From IMG/VR virus record IMGVR_UViG_3300030108_005279, positions 1 through 61,567 of that record: DNA of 61,567 nucleotides. One strand, given 5' to 3'. This document shows, piece after piece, positions 18,622 through 26,088 of this stretch. The number at the start of each line of letters is the position of its first letter. Position 1 is the stretch's first letter. The stretch comes from a virus. A model generated the notes under the pieces. It saw nothing but the letters and a program-made list of their open reading frames with translations, made no database searches and was not told the origin of the DNA. The position numbers and the translations under genes are program-made.

Positions 18622-20022
18622 TTACACCACCACCCCGTATTGTGTCTGTGAAAATGTTGAGTAAAAATTATTTGGATTTGATGTTGCAATCAATGGAACA
18701 TCAGATTGTCTACCAGATTTCAATGGTTGATCACCACTTTTTTTACTTTCTAAATTATTTACAATAACATTTGGTGCATTATCATCAACTGCAGATAAAT
18801 TTGGATTTTTTTGAACTTTCGAAATATTGTTTGAATTTGATGGAGTTATAGTTTGTGAGTTACCATTAATCATAGCTTCATATTTCGCACGAACTTCCGC
18901 TTCTAATTGTTTTTTCTTTTCTAAATCTTCTTTTGTAAAATATGCTTGACCTTTATCTCTACCCGCAGTTTTAACACCACTCTTTTCAACTGTTGCCTTC
19001 TGTGCATCCATTTCTTTTCTCATACTATCTCTTATACCTATCACTTTATCTCTTTGTGTAATATAGTTTGCAACTATTTCTTTTTGTTCTGGTGTTCCTG
19101 CTTTTTCTACAGTTTCTTGTCCTCTTCCTCTAGAATTTGCCTTTCCAACATAAAACTTTTCATTTTTACCTGATCCTTTAATCGTAATACCAGCTTCTGT
19201 TAGAGGACCTTTGAGATCATCAAATTTTTGTTTAAACTTTTGACCACCAGCAGCTTTCGTTGATGCTGCGTCAACTGCCTTTTTCATTCCAAAGAGAACA
19301 CCAACTCCTGCTGCTAATCCCAGTGCAATCAAACCTGCAGGAGACAATAAAAATCCAAGAATTGCACTTCCAACTGTCCCTATCACAGCGATTACTTTTG
19401 CGATTATTGCTGGTAGTGCCAATATTCCAACATTCATAGCAAGAAATACACCTCCAACAACCGCAAGTGCACCAACAACATTCATTCCAATTTTTTTCAA
19501 CTTCTCCTTATCACCATCCATAAACGCTTGAATTGCTTTTAACCCTTTATCAGTCAACCAACCAACGAATATTAATTCAAACGCTGCCATTAATTTAGAC
19601 AATATACCTTTTGCTTTTTTGCCAACCGCCTTGACCGGTGCGAGTAAAGCATTCTTCAATCTCTCAGGGACTTTCTCTAATAATCCTTCCTTCTTTTTTC
19701 GGTTTTCCTTTTCTCCTGCCAATAATAATTGACGATTTTCTTTTGCTGTATCCTTTTTCTTTTCCTCTGCGTCAGTGATTATAAAGTTAGATATTTTTTG
19801 TAGAGTTTCTTGAATATTTGCAATCGACTTCATCACAGATTCCATATTTGCCTGAGGTTTATCAACCTTGACTATTGCAGACTTATCAAATACTTTGCTT
19901 GGATCAAGTTTTCTTTTTCTAAGTTTAAAAACCTGCTTTCTTTCATCAGGAGACAAGTACTCTCCTGTCTTCGGATTGACTCCTGTAAACTCTGGATTTA
20001 ATTTTGGTAGAAGACTAGCCAC
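18622..20022 (-). CDS. Tape-measure-like hub protein A (GTG start)
   Basis: 466 residues from a GTG codon at 20022-20020; that start overlaps the end of the 58-codon ORF. Residues 1-130 are charged and coiled-coil-like (SIANIQETLQKISNF, EEKKKDTAKENRQ). A segment ALLAPVKAVGKKAKGI precedes an amphipathic helix LMAAFELIFVGWLTDKGLKA, which parallels the VLIGWVV segment of the next gene. Residues about 182-255 are three or four hydrophobic helices (VGALAVVGGVFLAMNVG, IIAKVIAVIGTVGSAILG, LIALGLAAGVGVLF). The C-terminal part is hydrophilic. The gene follows gp26 plus a short ORF, the place of the tape measure in most long-tailed phages, and hydrophobic segments fit that role. 466 residues at 1.5 angstroms each would span about 70 nm. 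Confidence 0.58.
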   Translation of the reverse strand: MASLLPKLNPEFTGVNPKTGEYLSPDERKQVFKLRKRKLDPSKVFDKSAIVKVDKPQANMESVMKSIANIQETLQKISNFIITDAEEKKKDTAKENRQLLLAGEKENRKKKEGLLEKVPERLKNALLAPVKAVGKKAKGILSKLMAAFELIFVGWLTDKGLKAIQAFMDGDKEKLKKIGMNVVGALAVVGGVFLAMNVGILALPAIIAKVIAVIGTVGSAILGFLLSPAGLIALGLAAGVGVLFGMKKAVDAASTKAAGGQKFKQKFDDLKGPLTEAGITIKGSGKNEKFYVGKANSRGRGQETVEKAGTPEQKEIVANYITQRDKVIGIRDSMRKEMDAQKATVEKSGVKTAGRDKGQAYFTKEDLEKKKQLEAEVRAKYEAMINGNSQTITPSNSNNISKVQKNPNLSAVDDNAPNVIVNNLESKKSGDQPLKSGRQSDVPLIATSNPNNFYSTFSQTQYGVVV

Positions 20023-20191
20023 TTTGCTGTTGTTGTTTTAGATTTTCTTCTTCAATATACTGTTCTAAGAGAGCAACATATACATCTTTTTCCCAAGGGA
20101 TCATATTTTCAATCTCTGTCAAAGAGTATTTATGGTGTTGCATCAAGGCAAAGTTTATCTTAAAGTATGACGCAAGATCAGTATGCGCCAT
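20015..20191 (-). CDS. 58-codon ORF, putative frameshift extension of gp26
   Basis: Reads MAHTDLASYFKINFALMQHH, then KYSLTEIENMIPWEKDVYVA and ends Gln-rich. It starts three bases after the gp26 stop codon and lies in the -1 frame relative to gp26. A PWExDVYVxLL helix resembles the conserved core of the T (extension) part of tail-assembly chaperones. The gene sits in the position of T4 gene 51, but it is far shorter than T4 gp51 (about 249 residues). It can be made by re-initiation from its ATG, or as a C-terminal extension of gp26 after -1 slippage at 20200-20206, which would add Arg-Val-Gly plus these 58 residues. Confidence 0.72.
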   Translation of the reverse strand: MAHTDLASYFKINFALMQHHKYSLTEIENMIPWEKDVYVALLEQYIEEENLKQQQQSG

Positions 20192-20193
20192 AC

Positions 20194-20910
20194 CTACTCG
20201 AAAAAAGATGCTAACCCTTCTAAAACTATTTCATTCTCAACCTTTGTATTTGGATTTACAACTTTCACTTTATGAGAAAGTTTTGGCATGGTTTCAAAAA
20301 ACTTTTCAACTTCTTTGAATTGTTTTGAACTTAACTGTTCAATAAACTCTGTCAATTCTTTCTTCGTGCAATCAGATGATGTCCAAGATTCTTCTTCATT
20401 AAATACTTGATCGACACATGCAGTAATCATGTCAAATGATTCACTCACTCCGATATTCTCAACATCAAAATTATTCTTTACAAATTCACCGAGTGATGGA
20501 TATTTCATTCTCATTGTAAGAGTGTCATCAAGTTTGATATCAAGTTTATGTTCAGGGTCTTTTTGAACTTTGATTGCATCTAAGTCAATAACTACAGGAA
20601 CTTGTGTTTCACCATCATCAGGGCAAGTTACAAGAACCTCCACACTCTCACCCACTGACTTACCACGAATATTTAAAAATAGATATTCAATATCAAATGT
20701 TGACAACTTATCAACTTTCGTTCCACGAGTTAAAATACAATTTCCAATGACAGTTTTGATCGCATTTGTAATCTGTTTCTGATCTTCAGATTCCATAGCA
20801 ATAATTAAAAGTTTCTCTTCTTTGACCAAAAAAGGACGATATTTTATTTTTCGATTCGAAGAAGGTAAAACCAATTCATACGTCGGGGTTGCAATTCTTG
20901 GTAAAGGCAT
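20194..20910 (-). CDS. 26: Baseplate hub assembly protein gp26 (tail assembly chaperone)
   Basis: 238 residues beginning MPLPRIATPTYELVLPSSNR, followed by KIKYRPFLVKEEKLLIIAME, the recognisable start of the T4 gp26 family. The interior has LTMRMKYPSLGEFVKNNFDV and LTEFIEQLSSKQFKEVEKFF helices; two CxxD/C-type segments (VTCPDDGETQ, TSSDCTKK) are present but no full zinc site. In T4 gp26 acts with gp51 in hub assembly around the tape measure. The gene follows gp54 and precedes the tape-measure-like genes. Its last codons TCT TTT TTC GAG TAG carry a -1 slippery site (see 20200-20206). Confidence 0.85.
   Translation of the reverse strand: MPLPRIATPTYELVLPSSNRKIKYRPFLVKEEKLLIIAMESEDQKQITNAIKTVIGNCILTRGTKVDKLSTFDIEYLFLNIRGKSVGESVEVLVTCPDDGETQVPVVIDLDAIKVQKDPEHKLDIKLDDTLTMRMKYPSLGEFVKNNFDVENIGVSESFDMITACVDQVFNEEESWTSSDCTKKELTEFIEQLSSKQFKEVEKFFETMPKLSHKVKVVNPNTKVENEIVLEGLASFFE
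20200..20206 (-). other. Candidate -1 programmed ribosomal frameshift site T TTT TTC
   Basis: On the minus strand the gp26 reading frame runs TCT TTT TTC GAG TAG, giving the canonical X XXY YYZ heptamer T TTT TTC two codons before the stop. Five bases after it, GGTATG GCG CATACT can fold into a six-pair hairpin (one G-U). An AGAAGGG element resembling an internal Shine-Dalgarno lies about ten bases before it. The -1 frame is open into the 58-codon ORF and would give a 298-residue fusion. Confidence 0.6.
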
Positions 20911-20943
20911 AATATTATTTTTAGTATATTATATAGACAGGTT

Positions 20944-21603
20944 TTAGGAATTATTTTCAGATGATCCTCTGACGATGCTTAGATTAGTTGACTCACCTGC
21001 AACGTATCTTTCATAGTTAAAGGTGACATTACATCTTAATACGTCAGAACTTCCATACTGAACGGGAGTTGATGCAAAATTAATCGGAAACATACCAATA
21101 AAAGTATACTCGATTTCTTTCTGATAGTCAATATTAAACTTAACAATCTTCGTCTTGTCACACTTGTAACCTGAGTCACCTCTTGGATATCTCATACGAT
21201 AAAAATATCCTGGTGATGCTTTTGAAAATGAAGTAATTCTTCTTTTTTCTGATCCACTTGATATGTAATCCATCCAATGTTCAAAGAACTTGATCATCTT
21301 GTAATCCTTATCAACATAAAACTCCAAAGACATTTCTGAAAAAATTCTTGTGTGTGCAAATTTTTCTTGAACACCAGTAAAGTTTCCAAATATATCACTT
21401 GTTGCCAGTGCACTGCCAGGTATTGAAGCAGAACTACATAATAATCCTGAATTATCTGTTATAAATCTTCTATCTACATTTTTGCTTCCTAAAAATGAGA
21501 ATAAACTTGGTGACAAACCATCAAAAAACACTTGATAATGCGACGTTTGTGCCACATTCGTCAGTATTGGTTTAAATTCAGATATTTTTTTAGGTGAAAC
21601 CAT
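20944..21603 (-). CDS. 54: Baseplate tail-tube initiator gp54-like
   Basis: 219 residues, with a tube-protein-like fold: SHYQVFFDGLSPSLFSFLG, ASIPGSALATSDIFGNFTGV, KFAHTRIFSEMSLEFYVDKD, KFFEHWMDYISSG and YTFIGMFPINFASTPVQYGS. These blocks are shared by T4 gp19 (tube) and gp54 (initiator). I choose gp54 because the divergent neighbour operon encodes gp48 and gp53 and because the gene adjoins gp26; T4 gp54 is longer (320 residues), so a gp19 paralogue is the alternative. Its ATG (21603) is one end of a 10-bp inverted repeat whose other end contains the ATG of gp4, so the two divergent genes share a 37-base control region. Confidence 0.7.
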   Translation of the reverse strand: MVSPKKISEFKPILTNVAQTSHYQVFFDGLSPSLFSFLGSKNVDRRFITDNSGLLCSSASIPGSALATSDIFGNFTGVQEKFAHTRIFSEMSLEFYVDKDYKMIKFFEHWMDYISSGSEKRRITSFSKASPGYFYRMRYPRGDSGYKCDKTKIVKFNIDYQKEIEYTFIGMFPINFASTPVQYGSSDVLRCNVTFNYERYVAGESTNLSIVRGSSENNS

Positions 21604-21643
21604 CTAAATACTCTATATCTCTATATTATAAACTATTTAGATG
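21601..21643. repeat. Inverted repeat spanning the two divergent start codons
   Basis: CATCTAAATA (21601-21610) and TATTTAGATG (21634-21643) are perfect 10-bp inverted copies, each including a start codon. Between them are TATATTATAA-type AT-rich elements that could act as -10 boxes in both directions. Confidence 0.6.
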
Positions 21644-22078
21644 TCTTATAAAGGTAAATATAAACCATCGAATACAAGAAAGTACAAAGGTGATCCAACA
21701 CAAATTATTTACAGATCACTTTGGGAAAGAAGATTCATGGTTTACTGTGACACGAATGAAAATATATTAGAGTGGGGAAGTGAAGAGATATGTTTACCCT
21801 ATCGTTCACCGATTGACAATCGAGTGCATCGATACTTTCCAGATTTTTATATTAAAGTGAAAGAATCAAATACAATTAAAAAGTATTTGATTGAAGTCAA
21901 ACCCAAAAAACAAACAACTCCTCCAAAGAAACCAAGAAGACAAACAAAAGGTTATATTCGTGAAGCATATGAGTATGCAAAGAATCAAGCGAAGTGGAAA
22001 GCAGCAAAAGAATTTTGTGCTGACCGCATGTGGGAGTTTAAAGTTATCACGGAAATCGAATTAGGAATCAAGAAATGA
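21641..22078 (+). CDS. 4: Head completion nuclease-like protein gp4
   Basis: 145 residues. Seen: YKGDPTQIIYRSLWERRFMV with a conserved Glu, ENILEWGSEEICLPYRSP, RVHRYFPDFYIKVK and KYLIEVKPKKQTTPPKKPRR. The E ... PDF ... EVKPKKQ series is the TnsA-like PD-(D/E)xK nuclease pattern characteristic of T4 gp4, a head completion protein that acts on packaged heads before tails join. The C-terminal half is Lys/Arg-rich (DNA contact). It starts a four-gene plus-strand operon with gp48 and gp53 and overlaps the next gene by four bases. Confidence 0.82.
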   Translation: MSYKGKYKPSNTRKYKGDPTQIIYRSLWERRFMVYCDTNENILEWGSEEICLPYRSPIDNRVHRYFPDFYIKVKESNTIKKYLIEVKPKKQTTPPKKPRRQTKGYIREAYEYAKNQAKWKAAKEFCADRMWEFKVITEIELGIKK

Positions 22079-22446
22079 ATCGTCCAACCGATGACAATGA
22101 TAATCGAATCAGATCAGTTGTTGATAGTGTAATCGGCACTGAAGATCCTGATGATTTAATGGTTGATTTAATGAATGCACTCACCGAAGGAAGTAAAGTG
22201 CCAAAGGTTGGTGGATATTATACATTTGTATATACTCCTAAGACTCCGAATATACCTTATGATTCAAATCCACTGGTTGCAGTGACTGATGTCTTTGAAT
22301 GGGGATTTCGTGGTATCAACTTTCACTGGGGAACGATGAGAAAATATACATGGAATGAGATTCCTGGTGGACTTTATGAAATTAATTCTGATGAACTCGC
22401 TGATGCCAGAGAGATTCCTTTTGGTCATATCCGTCTAAATAGTTAA
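22075..22446 (+). CDS. Conserved T4-like marine phage protein, function unknown
   Basis: 123 residues. The core YYTFVYTPKTPNIPYDSNPL followed by FEWGFRGINFHWGTMRKYTW is a block I associate with a small protein next to gp48/gp53 in T4-like cyanophages; its biochemical role is unknown to me. Trp/Tyr-rich strands suggest a compact beta fold. The N-terminus is Asp/Arg-rich and helical. It overlaps gp4 by four bases and lies nine bases before gp48, so a structural or assembly role in head-tail completion is a reasonable inference. Confidence 0.62.
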   Translation: MNRPTDDNDNRIRSVVDSVIGTEDPDDLMVDLMNALTEGSKVPKVGGYYTFVYTPKTPNIPYDSNPLVAVTDVFEWGFRGINFHWGTMRKYTWNEIPGGLYEINSDELADAREIPFGHIRLNS

Positions 22447-22455
22447 AAAACAATA

Positions 22456-23370
22456 ATGTCAAAGAAATTTTCGCCGCTAAGATATCCAAATGCTCGTATT
22501 GATACTGATAGTGACTACTTAGAAATCAGAGTGGTTGAGTATGAACCACCTGGTTTTGAAGTAGGTGCGCAGGAGGGTCAGGGATTAAGTTTGGGAACAT
22601 CAACTGATGCGTTACAAGAGAATATCGAAAATCCATTAGGTTTTATTTTTCTACCAATTCCTGAGAATATACAAGATTCAAACGCTGTCAACTGGGGTGA
22701 TGATAGTATTAATGGACTTGCAGCTGCTGGTGTCGGTGCAATAAAAGGTGCTATTACATCTGAAAATTTTATTAAGGGAGCAACTGAAGCGGCTCAAAAA
22801 TTTGGCAGTGGTCTTGGTGATGTAGCAACTGATAAAAGCACAAGAGATTTAGCATCTTCATACTTTGCATCAAAGGCATTAAATATATTTGGTGGCAATA
22901 CATCATTAGATGGAGTTTTAGCAAGATCCTCAGGTCAAATCATTAATCCAAATATGGAGTTACTCTTCAATGGTGTGACTTTAAGATCTTTTAGTTTTTC
23001 ATTTGATCTTGCACCAAGAGATGAAAGAGAAAGTGATACAATCAAAAGAATGTTGAGAATCTTCAAACAAAACATGCAAGCGAAAAGATCATCAGACGGA
23101 ACTTCAAATTCATCTGGTTTATTTCTTCGTTCACCAAATGTATTTCAACTTAATTATAAAACAGGTCGTAGAAATCATAATTTCTTACATAAGTTTAAAC
23201 CAATGGCACTTTTGAATATGGCAGTCAACTACACTGGTGGTGGAACATACGCAACTTATGATGATACAACACCAGTTCACATGAAACTTGACTTATCATT
23301 CCAAGAATTAAATCCTGTTTACTCTGAAGATTATGAGTCAGAAGAAGGTAAAGAAGGAGTTGGATTCTAA
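22456..23370 (+). CDS. 48: Baseplate tail-tube cap protein gp48
   Basis: 304 residues. The N-terminus PLRYPNARIDTDSDYLEIRV, the central ALA/GAIKGAITS helical stretch, and the C-terminal LFNGVTLRSFSFSFDLAPRD followed by ESDTIKRMLRIFKQNM are the pattern of T4 gp48. The C-terminal domain has the tube-like fold that caps the hub and starts tail tube polymerisation with gp54. T4 gp48 is about 364 residues. The stop overlaps the gp53 start by one base (TAATG). Confidence 0.78.
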   Translation: MSKKFSPLRYPNARIDTDSDYLEIRVVEYEPPGFEVGAQEGQGLSLGTSTDALQENIENPLGFIFLPIPENIQDSNAVNWGDDSINGLAAAGVGAIKGAITSENFIKGATEAAQKFGSGLGDVATDKSTRDLASSYFASKALNIFGGNTSLDGVLARSSGQIINPNMELLFNGVTLRSFSFSFDLAPRDERESDTIKRMLRIFKQNMQAKRSSDGTSNSSGLFLRSPNVFQLNYKTGRRNHNFLHKFKPMALLNMAVNYTGGGTYATYDDTTPVHMKLDLSFQELNPVYSEDYESEEGKEGVGF

Positions 23371-24020
23371 TGAGTTATTTTAGAGAGTTACCAAATTTTC
23401 AATATCAATCACCGTTCATTGATAGTTTATCATCATCTGAATATGTAACTGTCAAGAATATATTTCGTCGTGTCAAATTGCGTGATGATTTACAAAATGT
23501 CTTTACAGTTTTTGATAAATTTGTAATTAAGGAAGGTGCAAGACCCGACACAGTTGCAGAGGAAGTGTATGGTAAATCTGATTTAGATTGGGTAGTGCTC
23601 ATATCTGCAGGTATTGTTAATGTAAGAAATGAGTGGCCACTATCCAGTAGAGATCTCTATAATTATGTTGTAGAAAAATATGGTCTTGATGAAAAGGATT
23701 TTGTACATCATTACGAAACAAAAGAAGTTAAGGATTCTCAAGGTCGTTTGATCATGTCAAAAGGAAATCGTGTTGATGCTGATTTTTCATTGACTTATTA
23801 TGACAATGGATCTTATGTGACTAAATCTGAGGTTTCTGGAATCACTAACTATGAGCATGAAGTTCAAGAAAATATAAAAAAGTCAACGATATTCATATTA
23901 AGAAGATTTTATCTACAACAAGTATTAAATGACATTAAAAAAGAGATGAACTACAAGAGATCATCTCAGTTTGTAAATAATAAATTAATCAAAACTCCGA
24001 ATACCAGAGTTACAAATTAA
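23370..24020 (+). CDS. 53: Baseplate wedge protein gp53
   Basis: 216 residues. MSYFRELPNFQYQSPF, VFDKFVIKEGARPDTVAEEV, YGKSDLDWVVLISAGIVNVR and NEWPLSSRDLYNYVVEKYG match the T4 gp53 family, with a LysM-like part in the DTVAEEVYGKSDLDWVVL segment. gp53 joins six wedges into the hexagonal baseplate. The C-terminal helix KSTIFILRRFYLQQVLNDIK is basic. It is the last gene of the plus-strand operon; its stop codon touches the stop codon of convergent gp32 with no spacer and no visible terminator. Confidence 0.85.
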   Translation: MSYFRELPNFQYQSPFIDSLSSSEYVTVKNIFRRVKLRDDLQNVFTVFDKFVIKEGARPDTVAEEVYGKSDLDWVVLISAGIVNVRNEWPLSSRDLYNYVVEKYGLDEKDFVHHYETKEVKDSQGRLIMSKGNRVDADFSLTYYDNGSYVTKSEVSGITNYEHEVQENIKKSTIFILRRFYLQQVLNDIKKEMNYKRSSQFVNNKLIKTPNTRVTN

Positions 24021-24923
24021 TTATTCCTCTGCTAATTTAGCAAAGTATGATAGAGCATCATCTTCATCCTCATCAGTTGTAACTGATCTTGATGTTGAGT
24101 CAGCAGCAGCAGTAACTTCTTGTTCTGCTCTTTCTCTTTCGATAATTTCAACTTCGTCTTCAACTTCTGCGTCTTGACGAGGTGCTGTATTACCAAGAAC
24201 ATAGTCGAGTCTTCTCTTAAGATCTTCGTATGTCTTGAATTGATCTGTAGCAACTATTTCAGCAAGAGATATCTCTTTCTTCCATATTGCTTCTAAAGCA
24301 TCGTCATCATCAAGTAATGGACTTACAGCAGCGAACTCAGAACTATCGTAGTTTCTGTATCCTGCTACATTTTTTGCTTTCAATTTGAAGTTGGCACCTT
24401 GCCAGAAATCAAATGGATCAATCGCTTCTTCATCTTCAAACTCTGGTTGCATTGCGGCAGTAAGTTTATCAAATATTTTTTTACCATACTTGAATAGAAA
24501 TACTTTACCTTCATTCTCTGGATTCGCTGGATCTTTTACAACATAGATGTTGCTGGTGTAGGTTAACTTTCTCTTTTGTTTACGAGCAGTTTCCTTTCCA
24601 TGATCAGTTCCGTTATTCCAGAGTTGTGTGTTATACTCTGAGACAGGATCTTTTTGACCTAATGTAGTCAAAGAGTTTTCAATGTACCATCCACCTGGTC
24701 CTTGAAATGCATGAGAATATAATTTAACAAATGGTAGGTCTTCACCATCAGGTGCAGGTAAAAAACGAATAACAGCATAACCGTTACCACTTTTATCTAC
24801 ATCTAACTTCCAAAGGCGATCATCACCTGATGCGCCATTGTTATTCATTTTCTCAACTTCTTTAACTAACTTTGCAGTCAAAGAACCTAACTTAGATTGT
24901 TTTTTTAATTTTGCAAACGACAT
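24021..24923 (-). CDS. 32: Single-stranded DNA-binding protein gp32
   Basis: 300 residues. The N-terminal KLKKQSKLGSLTAKLVKEVE is the cooperativity segment. Then come the OB-fold blocks DRLWKLDVDKSGNGYAVIRF, LPFVKLYSHAFQGPGGWYIE, NSLTTLGQKDPVSEYNTQLW, IYVVKDPANPENEGKVFLFK and FDFWQGANFKLKAKNVAGYR. The C-terminal about 70 residues are acidic and end DEDEDDALSYFAKLAEE, the protein-interaction tail. No cysteine is present, so the zinc-binding subdomain of T4 gp32 is lost. A consensus promoter (24965-24993) and a repeat-rich leader precede it; the ribosome site is GAGG before CAAATG. Confidence 0.9.
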   Translation of the reverse strand: MSFAKLKKQSKLGSLTAKLVKEVEKMNNNGASGDDRLWKLDVDKSGNGYAVIRFLPAPDGEDLPFVKLYSHAFQGPGGWYIENSLTTLGQKDPVSEYNTQLWNNGTDHGKETARKQKRKLTYTSNIYVVKDPANPENEGKVFLFKYGKKIFDKLTAAMQPEFEDEEAIDPFDFWQGANFKLKAKNVAGYRNYDSSEFAAVSPLLDDDDALEAIWKKEISLAEIVATDQFKTYEDLKRRLDYVLGNTAPRQDAEVEDEVEIIERERAEQEVTAAADSTSRSVTTDEDEDDALSYFAKLAEE

Positions 24924-24925
24924 TT

Positions 24926-24960
24926 GGATACCTCGGATTAAATTGGATTACGTTGGATAA
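24926..24960 (-). promoter_or_regulatory. Repeat-bearing leader of gp32 mRNA
   Basis: Between promoter and start codon the message reads ATCCAA/TAATCC units four times (ATTATCCAACG, TAATCCAATT, TAATCCGAGG, TATCCAAATG), embracing the ribosome site. T4 gp32 represses its own translation by binding an unstructured leader; these purine/pyrimidine-simple repeats are a candidate for the same control. Inferred only. Confidence 0.35.
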
Positions 24961-24964
24961 TTGG

Positions 24965-24993
24965 ATTATAACAAAGAAAGAATTAAAAGTCAA
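24965..24993 (-). promoter_or_regulatory. Consensus sigma70 promoter of gp32
   Basis: Minus strand TTGACT (24993-24988), 17-base spacer, TATAAT (24970-24965). Eleven of twelve consensus positions match. Confidence 0.75.
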
Positions 24994-25126
24994 GTGACTT
25001 CTGTTTTTCACATTTAAAATAGATTTTGATTTGATGAAATTTAGTTGGTTGATAATTAGATTCAAGAGGTTTTGAATACTCTTTTAGTGGATTTCGATGG
25101 ATTGAAATTAGATCGTGTTTATGATA

Positions 25127-25158
25127 CATAAATGATTAGTTGTAACTAACTATTTATG
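25127..25158. repeat. 32-base imperfect palindrome after the DUF1825 gene
   Basis: CATAAAT, two mismatches, TTAGTT, a short loop, AACTAA, two mismatches, ATTTATG. It lies nine bases beyond the DUF1825 stop in the 243-base non-coding stretch 24924-25166. No U-tract follows, so it is a weak terminator at best. The minus strand also reads CATAAATA (late-type octamer). The rest of that stretch up to the gp32 promoter is AT-rich and featureless. Confidence 0.5.
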
Positions 25159-25166
25159 CGAGTTTT

Positions 25167-25499
25167 TCACATCTTGTTAAGATTTTTTAACTGTTCTATT
25201 GTCTTCTCCATTCCTTCAAATAACTTTTCAACACTTGTGCCTGACGGGAATCCCATCAGTGAAACAGACTGTCTCATTGTCTCTTTCATTTCGATTGCCT
25301 GAGGATCATCTGAAAGACTTAATCTTCCATACATGATTTTTTGTTTTTCTAATAATAAAGATAATTTGTCAATGTGTTCCTGTTGTCCCTCAGGTGACAA
25401 ATTTGGAAAAGAAATTAGACTTCCATAAACTTCTCGTTGAAGTTCATTGATTTCTTCAAGTTCTTCTCTTACAAGGGGTGAATCAAAAAAATTACTCAT
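25167..25499 (-). CDS. DUF1825 family protein
   Basis: 110 residues, all helical. It begins MSNFFDSPLVREELEEINEL, continues LSLLLEKQKIMYGRLSLSDD and PQAIEMKETMRQSVSLMGFP, and ends with a coiled-coil-like EGMEKTIEQLKNL. This matches the DUF1825 pattern known from cyanobacteria (FFDSExVxxE ... ExxRxFxxRxxLSDDPQA) and found throughout T4-like cyanophages. Function is unknown. Constant association with gp59/gp33/gp32 suggests a role in replication or late transcription; that is inference. It overlaps the stop of gp59 by eight bases and is the last gene before the gp32 promoter. Confidence 0.8.
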   Translation of the reverse strand: MSNFFDSPLVREELEEINELQREVYGSLISFPNLSPEGQQEHIDKLSLLLEKQKIMYGRLSLSDDPQAIEMKETMRQSVSLMGFPSGTSVEKLFEGMEKTIEQLKNLNKM

Positions 25500-26088
25500 C
25501 GATAAGTCCTTTTAAAATTTGTTTATACTGGAACACATTAATATTTAGGAAAGGTAGATACTTCTTTATTTTCAAACTGACGGTTTCCCATACCGGATCA
25601 ACTAACTTTTTATCAAAGTTTTTACGAAAGGAAAATATCTTTTCGTAAATTGTTAATGTCTCTAAGTTTAGATCTCCACCAAGATATTTTTTGAGTATTG
25701 GTGGGTGTCCTTTCGAGCAATTGAATATTTGATCGAATTCGTTTTCGCAAAGCAATTCCTTTGATTGTTCTTTGAACAAGTAAGTCAAACTCTGTTGTCT
25801 TTTCATCCAGTCTGAATAATTTCTTTCTCCAGAATTTATGATTTCTCCAATCCATAAATTTTGTGGTGCGTCTGTGTGTACAAAGTTAGATAATAAGAAA
25901 TCTGTAATCTCTTGATCTGAATATTTTCTTGATGTCTTTTCAAACCAATACTTATCTTTTCTTTTATTAAAAGAAGATACTGTTGCTCTTGACTTACCGC
26001 CATACTTAAAAAAGTCATACTTACGATTTGTAAAATGACTCTTCATTGAAAGATATGTCTGGTAGGTTTCATATGGTGTCACTTTCAT
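25492..26088 (-). CDS. 59: Replicative helicase loader gp59
   Basis: 198 residues from ATG 26088, chosen because GAGGA lies seven bases upstream; the frame is open to a GTG at 26100. Conserved blocks: VTPYETYQTYLSMKSHFTNR, KYDFFKYGGKSR, FNKRKDKYWFEKTSRKYSDQ, LLSNFVHTDAPQNLWIGEII. The KYDFFKY ... KRxDKYxFxKLSxKY series matches T4 gp59, which loads gp41 helicase on gp32-covered forks. The C-terminal half is helical and variable as in T4. The start overlaps the end of the 66-residue ORF by 20 bases. Confidence 0.85.
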   Translation of the reverse strand: MKVTPYETYQTYLSMKSHFTNRKYDFFKYGGKSRATVSSFNKRKDKYWFEKTSRKYSDQEITDFLLSNFVHTDAPQNLWIGEIINSGERNYSDWMKRQQSLTYLFKEQSKELLCENEFDQIFNCSKGHPPILKKYLGGDLNLETLTIYEKIFSFRKNFDKKLVDPVWETVSLKIKKYLPFLNINVFQYKQILKGLIDE

